Assembly (NCBI GenBank): GCA_018052735.1
Contig: JAGPMT010000028.1
Coordinates: 1-40,573 of the forward strand
From: Phycisphaerae bacterium
Lineage (GTDB): Bacteria > Planctomycetota > Phycisphaerae > Sedimentisphaerales > Anaerohalosphaeraceae
Direction: 5' to 3'
DNA length: 40,573 nt
Shown here: positions 25,857 to 31,946 of the stretch, one piece after another
Layout of the letters: every line of letters starts with the position of its first letter
Position numbering within the stretch: position 1 is the first letter of the stretch
Program-made: the position numbers and the translations under genes
The notes under the pieces: model-generated
Databases searched by the model: none
The model's input: only the letters and a program-made list of their open reading frames with translations
What the model was told of the DNA's origin: nothing

Positions 25857-26558
25857 ATGTTGCAGCAGAGGCATCCGGAAAACCAGCTCCCGCTGACGCG
25901 GATACAAAGGCTCATCGGCACGTATATGCTTCAGTCCAAGCGGACCAAGCCCAGCGCCTATATCCGCATGCGGGCGGATTTAACCGAGCTGGCGGCATTG
26001 CGCAAGCAGTTTTGCCGTACATCGGGCATTCGGGCTTCCACCAATGATTTCTTCATCTATGCCATTGCTCAGGCCGTCAAAGCATTTCCCCTGATGGCCG
26101 CTTCCATTGATGCCGCCGGAACGCACCGCATTATTGCCGAACACATCGGTATCGGGCTGGCCGTGGCAGCGCCGCAGGGACTGGTTGTGCCGGTTCTGAA
26201 GGATATGGAGACAAAAACCCTTGCCCAAACCGCTGCCGAAAGCGAAACGCTGCTTAAAAAAGCCCGCTCGGGTAAGCTTATGCCCGCGGATTTTGATGGA
26301 GCTACGATGGTTTTGACCGGGCTGGGGATGTACGGCATAGAGTCATTTTATGCTATCAGCCCTCCCTCTGCGACGGGGATTATCTCCATCGGCAGCATTG
26401 ATGAAGCCGTGATGCCTGCTGGGGACGGCTTTGAGATACGTAAGATGATGTATGTGGCAATGGCTTTCGACCAGCGTCTGGCAGGGGAGTTTTACGCGGC
26501 TGCCTTCTTGCGAAAAGTTGTGGATCTGCTGCAGAATCCGGCTGTGCTGATAAACTGA
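25857..26558 (+). CDS. Stand-alone 2-oxoacid dehydrogenase E2 catalytic-core homologue, degenerate active site
   Basis: A 233-residue homologue of the acyltransferase catalytic domain of lipoate-dependent E2 enzymes. It lacks lipoyl and peripheral-subunit-binding domains. Family features are present: RIQRLIGTYMLQSKRTKPSA, STNDFFIYAIAQAVKAFP, HIGIGLAVAAPQGLVVPVLK and the C-terminal AFLRKVVDLLQNPAVLI. The catalytic DHRxxDG motif reads D205-Q-R-L-A-G-E211, so the catalytic His is Gln and the second Asp is Gly. Acyl transfer by the usual mechanism is therefore unlikely. I chose ATG 25857 (AGAAAGGAC upstream); the frame stays open back to 25755 but those residues are not E2-like. No E1 or E3 genes are nearby. 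It may be a structural or regulatory paralogue. Confidence 0.8.
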   Translation: MLQQRHPENQLPLTRIQRLIGTYMLQSKRTKPSAYIRMRADLTELAALRKQFCRTSGIRASTNDFFIYAIAQAVKAFPLMAASIDAAGTHRIIAEHIGIGLAVAAPQGLVVPVLKDMETKTLAQTAAESETLLKKARSGKLMPADFDGATMVLTGLGMYGIESFYAISPPSATGIISIGSIDEAVMPAGDGFEIRKMMYVAMAFDQRLAGEFYAAAFLRKVVDLLQNPAVLIN

Positions 26559-26559
26559 G

Positions 26560-26588
26560 AGATTCTTCACAAAGCGTGCAATCTTTTT
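26560..26588 (+). terminator. Weak terminator after the E2-like gene
   Basis: A 5-bp stem AGATT/AATCT (26560-26564 with 26580-26584) is followed directly by TTTT. The stem is AT-rich and the loop is 15 bases, so efficiency would be low. Confidence 0.3.
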
Positions 26589-26624
26589 AGGAAGAAAAAT
26601 TTTGCAGCTTTTTGAAAAAAAGGG

Positions 26625-26654
26625 TTGACACAGCGCACAAATCCGGCGCATAAT
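26625..26654 (+). promoter_or_regulatory. Sigma-70-like promoter in the E2/parA convergent gap
   Basis: TTGACA (26625-26630) is a perfect -35 box; CATAAT (26649-26654) matches the -10 consensus at 5 of 6 positions, with an 18-base spacer. It points away from the E2 gene and towards the 3' end of parA, where there is no plus-strand gene. It therefore appears to drive only the short segment ending at the hairpin at 26702-26744. Confidence 0.55.
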
Positions 26655-26660
26655 TGAACA

Positions 26661-26744
26661 TTCAGAAAGACAAGATCGTTCGCCTGAGCGGTCTTTAATA
26701 TAAAAGGTTGCTTCCTTTCATCCACGAAGCGACCTTTTCTTTTT
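26661..26744 (+). ncRNA. Candidate small RNA (about 84 nt)
   Basis: The segment is delimited by the promoter at 26625-26654 and a strong terminator hairpin at 26702-26738. It has no ribosome-binding site with a useful open frame. A 5' hairpin can form between AAAGAC (26666-26671) and GTCTTT (26691-26696). The free segment between the hairpins is short and AU-rich (AATAT). The RNA would end at the stop codon of the opposite-strand parA. Family unknown; expression is inferred only. Confidence 0.4.
26702..26744 (+). terminator. Intrinsic terminator, probably bidirectional
   Basis: A 13-bp stem, AAAAGGTTGCTTC (26702-26714) with GAAGCGACCTTTT (26726-26738), includes one G-U pair on the plus strand. 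The loop is 11 bases and CTTTTT follows on the plus strand. On the minus strand the same hairpin follows the parA stop, and its final TTTT can serve as the U-run. Confidence 0.8.
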
Positions 26745-27663
26745 ACTCTTTTCCCCCGATTGGAGTTTGCTGGTTGAGCGTCTCAACAGAATGCACCGGT
26801 GTGGCGGATTCTTCGATGGATGCAGCGGCAGCTTGTGTACTGGGCTGTTCTGCTGCGGCTGCCGGAAGCAAAAACGACCGGTCGATGAAATCAGCCACGG
26901 CTTCGTAATCGGCTGCACCGTTGCAGCTGGGCTCATATTCAAAAATTGTCTGACCGTGACTGGGGGCTTCTGCCAGCTTGATGTTTCGCCGGATATGCAC
27001 CGGAATCACAGCCGCATCCGCCCACGGATGGGTGCTGCCCCGCGCACTGGATAAAAACCGTTCAATATCCTGACATACTTCATTGGATAAGCTGGTTCGG
27101 CTGTCAAACATGCACATCAAAATCGAGGACACCCGCAGTGCCGGATTGATGCGGCTGTGCACAAGCGTTACTGTCTGCAGCAGGCGGCTGAATCCCTGCA
27201 GAGCAAGAAAATGCGGCTGTATCGGAATAATCACCTCTTCCGCAGCGGCCAGAGCATTGAGGGTCAGCAGGCCCAGCGACGGCGGGCAGTCGATAAGTAC
27301 ATAGTCAAATTGTTCGCGAACCGCTTGCAGCGCCTGCCGCAGAATGATTTCCCGTCCGACTTCATTGACCAATTCGGATTCCGCCCCGACCAGATCAATG
27401 CCGGCACCCAGAAGCCACAGATTGGTTCGCACCGGCCGAACAGCATCGCCCAGCGCAAGCCCTTCAACCAGCACCTCATAAGTCCCCGCGGCTTGGGCAT
27501 CGCGGTCGGCGCCCAGATGAATGGTCAAGTGGGCCTGTGGGTCCATATCGATCGCCAGCACGCGCCGCCCTTTGAGGGCCAGCGCGGCAGCTGTGTTAAC
27601 GACCGTTGTGGTTTTGCCCACTCCGCCCTTTTGATTCAGCACCGCTATTTTTCTCGGCGGCAT
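26743..27663 (-). CDS. ParA/Soj family ATPase
   Basis: A 306-residue Walker-type ATPase. The deviant Walker A NQKGGVGKTTTVVN sits near residue 10, Walker A' AIDMDPQAHLT near 38 and Walker B DYVLIDCPPSLGLLTLNAL near 120. Such proteins position chromosomes, plasmids or protein complexes by ATP-driven DNA or membrane binding. The last about 45 residues are an Ala/Gln/Thr-rich tail beyond the usual Soj end. No ParB gene or parS cluster is next to it. GGAGG precedes the ATG. It overlaps nusB by 19 bases, so it belongs to a ribH-nusB-parA unit, an unusual place for a chromosomal partition gene. Confidence 0.9.
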   Translation of the reverse strand: MPPRKIAVLNQKGGVGKTTTVVNTAAALALKGRRVLAIDMDPQAHLTIHLGADRDAQAAGTYEVLVEGLALGDAVRPVRTNLWLLGAGIDLVGAESELVNEVGREIILRQALQAVREQFDYVLIDCPPSLGLLTLNALAAAEEVIIPIQPHFLALQGFSRLLQTVTLVHSRINPALRVSSILMCMFDSRTSLSNEVCQDIERFLSSARGSTHPWADAAVIPVHIRRNIKLAEAPSHGQTIFEYEPSCNGAADYEAVADFIDRSFLLPAAAAEQPSTQAAAASIEESATPVHSVETLNQQTPIGGKE

Positions 27664-28097
27664 GTTTCCTCCGCAGCTGAAGACTGCACAGAACGGGGCA
27701 GCATTTTCAGCACCGCATCCAGAACTCCATTGACAAAACGCGGCGATTGTTCCGTGCTGAATTTTTTAGCGATTTCGATGGCCTCGTTGATGACAACTTT
27801 GCAGGGAATATCGGGACAGTACCGAAGCTGATATACGGCCATCCGCAGAATCGCCCGATCGACATGCGACAGCCGCGATAATTTCCAGCGCACCGCTGCC
27901 TGTGCAATCAAATCATCGCAGGCCCGCACATACTCCCAAGCGCCCAGCGTCCATTTTTCCGCAAGCTGGATAGTCATCGGATCGCTGGTATTGTCGCAAA
28001 AGAAAATCCGCAGCATCGGCAGCGCATCGCTGCCCTGCACATCCAGCTGGCAGAGGGCCTGCATGGTCAGTTCTCGAGCTAATGTTCTGCGGTCCAC
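27645..28097 (-). CDS. nusB: Transcription antitermination factor NusB
   Basis: A 150-residue all-helical NusB. With NusE (S10) it binds boxA RNA and promotes antitermination, chiefly in rRNA operons. Recognisable stretches are RRTLARELTMQALCQLDV at the start, LSHVDRAILRMAVYQLRY in the middle and VVINEAIEIAKKFS then RFVNGVLDAVLK near the end. The start is GTG at 28097 with AAGGA 6 bases upstream. ribH lies 38 bases upstream, the common ribH-nusB order; the 3' end overlaps parA. Confidence 0.95.
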   Translation of the reverse strand: MDRRTLARELTMQALCQLDVQGSDALPMLRIFFCDNTSDPMTIQLAEKWTLGAWEYVRACDDLIAQAAVRWKLSRLSHVDRAILRMAVYQLRYCPDIPCKVVINEAIEIAKKFSTEQSPRFVNGVLDAVLKMLPRSVQSSAAEETCRREK

Positions 28098-28135
28098 AGC
28101 CGTTCCTTCATCACAATACTTGCTAGCTCAACCGG

Positions 28136-28600
28136 TTACAGACGGCCCAGAAGATTGGCCATCTCCATCGCTGCCATTGCGGCATGAGCGCCGGCATTGC
28201 CCTGTTTGGTGCCCGCACGTTCGATGGCCTGTTCCAGTGTCTCGCAGGTCAATACTCCGAAAATCGCCGGAACGCCCGTATCGTAATTGATTTGCCCGAC
28301 CCCGCGCGAAATCTGCTGGCAGACATAGTCGTAGTGGCTGGTGGAGCCCCTGATAACCGCTCCCAGACAAATGACAGCCGCAAACTTGCCGCTTTCAGCC
28401 AGTTTCTTGGCTGCCAGCGTTATTTCAATTGTTCCCGGCACCCAGACGACCGTAATCTGGCTGTCAGCCGCTCCATGCCGCTGAAGGGTATCTATCGCAC
28501 CCTCAACCAGTTTGCTGGTAATAAACTCATTAAACCGGCTGACAACGATCGCAAATTTATTCTTTCCGGCGGTTAATTGACCTTTGATTTCCTCAATCAT
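28136..28600 (-). CDS. ribH: 6,7-dimethyl-8-ribityllumazine synthase
   Basis: A 154-residue lumazine synthase catalysing the penultimate step of riboflavin synthesis, joining the ribityl-aminouracil and dihydroxybutanone phosphate. Key motifs are [18 protein letters not shown], the phosphate-binding loop [14 protein letters not shown] and the catalytic-His region, then [19 protein letters not shown] and NAGAHAA. Members assemble into 60-mers or pentamers. GGAG lies 8 bases before the ATG. Other rib genes are not in the window. It leads a unit with nusB and parA. Riboflavin supply also suits the flavoprotein-rich redox locus, though they are not linked. Confidence 0.96.
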   Translation of the reverse strand: MIEEIKGQLTAGKNKFAIVVSRFNEFITSKLVEGAIDTLQRHGAADSQITVVWVPGTIEITLAAKKLAESGKFAAVICLGAVIRGSTSHYDYVCQQISRGVGQINYDTGVPAIFGVLTCETLEQAIERAGTKQGNAGAHAAMAAMEMANLLGRL

Positions 28601-28943
28601 CTATTCTGCTCCAAAAAAAGCTGTTGTTAATGCCTTCCGGCAGCAGGCCTCAATCCTATTGCCTTGCTCTGTAAAGAGTTTCGCACCCATATGCATCACC
28701 TACTATCTTATCGGACGAGCCGTCAAAAGTCATCCAGAATTTGCCTGCCGCTGGCTTTCCATCGCTGCAGCGTTTATTTAAGCCGTTAAATTATAAAAGG
28801 TTAAGGCATAGAAAGCCAGAAAAAACTTTCCCGCTTCAAAATGGCTTCAAAATCTGCTGTACCGGCTAAGACAGGAACTCTTTATGACGATATATCCCCT
28901 GTCGAGTCCGTAATGAAGAAGTAAAATTAGCTGCGGAGTGTGA
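28601..28943. other. Divergent intergenic region, ribH leader and TPR-gene upstream region
   Basis: 343 bases without a convincing gene. On the minus strand a perfect TATAAT (28790-28795) lies 190 bases before ribH, with no good -35. The intervening leader can form a long-range pairing between GCAGGC and GCCUGC. I looked for the FMN riboswitch core upstream of ribH and did not find it. On the plus side only a GGAG before the TPR start and a short repeat of GCTTCAAAAT near 28835-28855 are visible. Confidence 0.4.
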
Positions 28944-30308
28944 ATGCTGGATTGGCAGGATGAATTTGATACCTCGCATGAGTGGGATCAGGCCGAAGAA
29001 CTGGCCATAGAAGCCCATGAGCTGTATGAAAACGGCCAAATGCAGAAAGCGATGGAAAAGCTCGACTTAGCCATCCGCCAAAGACCGGAACATGGCCAAT
29101 GGCAGTTTAATATGGCTTTGACGCTGGATGCGCTGGGAGAATATGAAAAGGCCATCGCCTTCTATGAGCGGGCTGCCGAATTGGCTCCCGGCGATATCGA
29201 GATATTAAATTGTTTGGGTGTGGACTGCACCCGAACCGGTCTCTATGATCAGGCGATAGACTATTTCGAACAGATTGAGCAGATTGATCCCAATTTTGAA
29301 CCGGCCTACTGCAACCGCATCATTGTCTATACAGAAATGGAGCAGCACGACCGGGCGGAACAGATGTTTTACACCGCCCAGCAGATTAATCCGGACTGCC
29401 CGCTGTGCTTTTACAACATCGGCAACTCTCTTTTTACACGCGGCCAATACGAAAAGGCAATCTGGTGCTGGGACAAATGCGCCAGTCTCGACCCCGCCCA
29501 TCCGCAGATTCATTACCGCATTGCTCAAGCCTGCTGGATCAGCGGGCAGGGATGCCGCGCACGGCAGGAATTCATTGCTGAACTGCGCCGCAATCCGGCG
29601 GATTTGGATGTGATTCTCGATTTTGGGCTGTTCCTGCTTGAAAGCGGCGACCTCATTGCCGCCAGAGAAAAATTTACCCGGATTCTCGAATTTGACGAAT
29701 CATTTACCCTTGCTCATTTTTATCTGGGGGAGGTCTACCGCATACAGGGGGCGGAGGAACAGGCGTTTGCCTGCTATCGCCGCGCCCTGCAGGGCGATCC
29801 ATCGCTTGTCGGTCCGAGATTTCGATTGGCCGAACTCTGCCTGAAGCGCGGGCAGCCCTGCAAGGCGGTTTCCCTCCTGCGGGACGAGTTTGAGCAGGGC
29901 ATCGAAGACATTGAGGTTCTGCTGGCAATGGGCTGGATGTTTTTGCGGGCCGACACGGCTTCGGATGCCGCCAACTGCTTCGTGCAGATTCTCAATGAAG
30001 CCGGTCCGCATAATGAAGCCTTTTACGGATTGGCAATGACCTTGGCAGCCCACGCTGATTACGAGGGCGCCCTCCACTGTGTCGAACAAGCACTGTGCAT
30101 CGGTCCGTGCCGGCCGGATTGGCTTCTGGCTGCCGCGTGGCTGTGCTGCAAGCTGCGCAAGTGGCCGCAAGCCGAAGAATGCATCCGAAAGTGCCGCCAG
30201 TTGCAGCCCAACCGTCAGCCGTGGGAATCCCGATGCCGGCGCCTTCTCCGCTTCATCCGCTGCAGCCAATTCATCGACGCTGTAAAAGCCTTCTTGAAAA
30301 AGCCGTAA
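28944..30308 (+). CDS. TPR-repeat protein
   Basis: A 454-residue protein built almost entirely of tetratricopeptide repeats. Typical helices with the W/L-G-Y-A-x-P pattern recur about every 34 residues, for example ALDALGEYEKAIAFYERAAEL and SLFTRGQYEKAIWCWDKCASL. The first 20 residues are acidic. There is no signal peptide or transmembrane segment, so it is cytoplasmic. TPR arrays are protein-interaction scaffolds; the partner is unknown. ATG 28944 has GGAG 5 bases upstream. It stands alone, followed by a weak terminator, and is not obviously linked to the arabinanase downstream. Confidence 0.85.
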   Translation: MLDWQDEFDTSHEWDQAEELAIEAHELYENGQMQKAMEKLDLAIRQRPEHGQWQFNMALTLDALGEYEKAIAFYERAAELAPGDIEILNCLGVDCTRTGLYDQAIDYFEQIEQIDPNFEPAYCNRIIVYTEMEQHDRAEQMFYTAQQINPDCPLCFYNIGNSLFTRGQYEKAIWCWDKCASLDPAHPQIHYRIAQACWISGQGCRARQEFIAELRRNPADLDVILDFGLFLLESGDLIAAREKFTRILEFDESFTLAHFYLGEVYRIQGAEEQAFACYRRALQGDPSLVGPRFRLAELCLKRGQPCKAVSLLRDEFEQGIEDIEVLLAMGWMFLRADTASDAANCFVQILNEAGPHNEAFYGLAMTLAAHADYEGALHCVEQALCIGPCRPDWLLAAAWLCCKLRKWPQAEECIRKCRQLQPNRQPWESRCRRLLRFIRCSQFIDAVKAFLKKP

Positions 30309-30331
30309 ATCCCCTTTGGCATCCTCTCGCT

Positions 30332-30356
30332 TCCGCCGGAATGAGCGGATATTTTT
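30332..30356 (+). terminator. Weak intrinsic terminator after the TPR gene
   Basis: Stem TCCGC (30332-30336) with GCGGA (30345-30349), 8-base loop, then TATTTTT. Short but GC-rich stem followed by a T-run, 24 bases after the TPR stop. Confidence 0.5.
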
Positions 30357-30363
30357 GTTGAAA

Positions 30364-30391
30364 TTGACACTTCCTTGCGGTTATTAATAAG
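30364..30391 (+). promoter_or_regulatory. Candidate promoter for the GH43 gene
   Basis: A perfect TTGACA (30364-30369) lies about 65 bases before the GH43 start. The best -10 at 16 bases is AATAAG, which is poor; other AT-rich hexamers (TATTAA, TTAATA) are at wrong spacing. The -35 alone supports the call. Confidence 0.35.
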
Positions 30392-30434
30392 GTATCGAAC
30401 AGGTTCTATCGATCCTCGATTAAGGAGTTTTGTA

Positions 30435-31505
30435 ATGAACATACTGAAAAGGCATGCCGGCCTGACAGACCAGCGAGTTCCTATTCTGCTGACCGTCCTG
30501 CTTGCAGGATTTCTGCTGAGCGGCTGTGCGAGCCAATCCCTGCCGTCCGGACAATCCTCTATGCTTTCCCTGCAGGGCAATCTGGGGGTACACGATCCGG
30601 TTATCATTAAAGAAGGCGATACCTACTACATCTTTGCCACCGGCGGCAGGGCCGGCAGGGGATTTATCCCTGTCAAATGCTCCAAGGATATGCTCAATTG
30701 GGAATCGTGCGGCTATGTCTTTGAACAGCTGCCTGCTTGGGCGCCGGTCGAAATCCCCGGAACCAGCGGCATCTGGGCGCCCGATATTTCCTATTTCAAC
30801 GGCCTGTATCATCTCTACTATTCAATTTCCACCTTCGGCCGCAACAACTCTGCCATCGGATTGGCCACCAATAAAACACTCAATCCCCAAAGCCCTGATT
30901 ACAAATGGGTCGATCATGGACTTGTTGTTCGGTCAACCGAAGGCGTGGATGATTTCAATGCCATCGATGCCAATATTGCCGTTGAAAACAGCGGCAGGGT
31001 ATGGCTGTGCTGGGGCAGCTTCTGGGGCGGCATCAAGATGCGCCAAATCGACCCGGCCTCCGGCATGCTGCTGGACACCAATCCTGTGCTTTATTCGCTC
31101 TGCAGCCGCCCGCGCTTCCGAGAGCATCAAACCCCGCCGGTAGAAGGTGCCGTCGAAGCCCCGTTCCTTGTCCAGCGGGGCGGGTATTGGTATTTATTTG
31201 TGTCGTTTGATTTCTGCTGCCGCGGCCCCAACAGCGATTATAAGATTGCCGTCGGCCGGTCGAAAAAAATCACCGGCCCCTATGTTGACAAAGATGGCAA
31301 GCCGATGACCGAAGGCGGCGGCACGATTGTCCTTCAGCACGGCGACGGGCAATGGCGAGGACCGGGCCATTGTGCTGTTTTCAGCGAAGCCGGCCAAGAT
31401 TACCTTGTTTTCCATGCCTACCATTTCCAAACCGGACGGTCTGAGCTGAAAATCGCGGCTATCCAATGGCAGGACGGCTGGCCGGCGGCTCCGCCTTTGC
31501 CGTGA
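30435..31505 (+). CDS. GH43 endo-alpha-1,5-L-arabinanase, lipoprotein
   Basis: A 356-residue five-bladed propeller glycosidase that cleaves alpha-1,5-arabinan side chains of pectin. A lipobox LLSGC follows the signal sequence, so it is predicted to be membrane-tethered. Visible are the catalytic base aspartate in GVHDPVIIKEGDTYYIFATG, the pKa-modulating aspartate in NAIDANIAVE, the acid glutamate in EGAVEAPFLV, the FDFCCRG segment and the GPGHCAVF histidine, all typical of endo-arabinanases. I chose ATG 30435 with AAGGAG 7 bases upstream over an in-frame start at 30375. It heads a region of pectate lyases on the same strand, but a 441-base gap separates them, so it may be its own unit. Confidence 0.93.
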   Translation: MNILKRHAGLTDQRVPILLTVLLAGFLLSGCASQSLPSGQSSMLSLQGNLGVHDPVIIKEGDTYYIFATGGRAGRGFIPVKCSKDMLNWESCGYVFEQLPAWAPVEIPGTSGIWAPDISYFNGLYHLYYSISTFGRNNSAIGLATNKTLNPQSPDYKWVDHGLVVRSTEGVDDFNAIDANIAVENSGRVWLCWGSFWGGIKMRQIDPASGMLLDTNPVLYSLCSRPRFREHQTPPVEGAVEAPFLVQRGGYWYLFVSFDFCCRGPNSDYKIAVGRSKKITGPYVDKDGKPMTEGGGTIVLQHGDGQWRGPGHCAVFSEAGQDYLVFHAYHFQTGRSELKIAAIQWQDGWPAAPPLP

Positions 31506-31946
31506 TGAATGGCGGCTGAATTTATCTAAACAGCAGGCATGCCGTAATTTGCCGGCGGTTAGCAGCCTATTAAAACGGCACAGCGGACAAAGGGGGCGAC
31601 TCTGTTCCAACTATCGCACGCAGTCAGGCGCGGTTATCAGACCTGTAAAAACTGCTTCTTGACAGGATTAACCGTTTGATAAACCAATGGGCTGCTGAAT
31701 CGATTCCTATTAAGCCAATTGTTGAAAGGGCAGTCATCGCACCGGTGTATCAGCTGAAAGATGCTCCAAAATCACTTTTGTGCAAAAAAAGAGATAAAAT
31801 TGCGCAAATTTGGGGCTTTGCACCATTTCCACTGTTCCCTGAAATCCCATTTTCTGCTATAATATATAATTTACGGGGGTAAATAGAGTGTGTGAAAATC
31901 TCCCGATTTGTTATTACTGCCAAGCGGATGCGGCGAGGGTGTTGAA
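31506..31946 (+). other. Intergenic regulatory region before the pectate lyase genes
   Basis: 441 bases without a credible gene. A TGCCGT/ACGGCA inverted repeat flanks a 30-base segment around 31542-31576. Two octamers TTGYGCAA lie at 31778-31785 and 31800-31807. A perfect TATAAT (31858-31863) in AT-rich DNA sits about 85 bases before the first lyase; no strong -35 accompanies it (TTCCCT at 31835 has about a 17-base spacing), which would suit an activated promoter. No terminator was seen for the GH43 gene. Confidence 0.45.
31778..31807 (+). promoter_or_regulatory. Candidate operator: paired TTGYGCAA palindromes
   Basis: TTGTGCAA (31778-31785) and TTGCGCAA (31800-31807) are 22 bases apart centre to centre, about two helical turns. 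They lie 50-80 bases upstream of the TATAAT at 31858. TTGCGCAA is a perfect palindrome and resembles the core of LacI-family operators. The regulator is not in the window. Confidence 0.4.

Noticed and set aside
28584-28781. 65-codon plus-strand frame upstream of ribH
   Set aside because: It begins inside ribH on the other strand, has no ribosome-binding site and no familiar sequence.
28601-28795. FMN riboswitch upstream of ribH
   Set aside because: The conserved AGGGUGAAAUUCC-type core and its partner segments are not present on the minus strand.
30364-30380. Sigma-54 promoter TTGACAC-N4-TTGC before GH43
   Set aside because: The invariant GG is GA, and the spacing to GC is 9 rather than 10 bases.
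31676-31882. 68-codon frame in the gap before the lyase genes
   Set aside because: No ribosome-binding site, and it overlaps the candidate operator and promoter.
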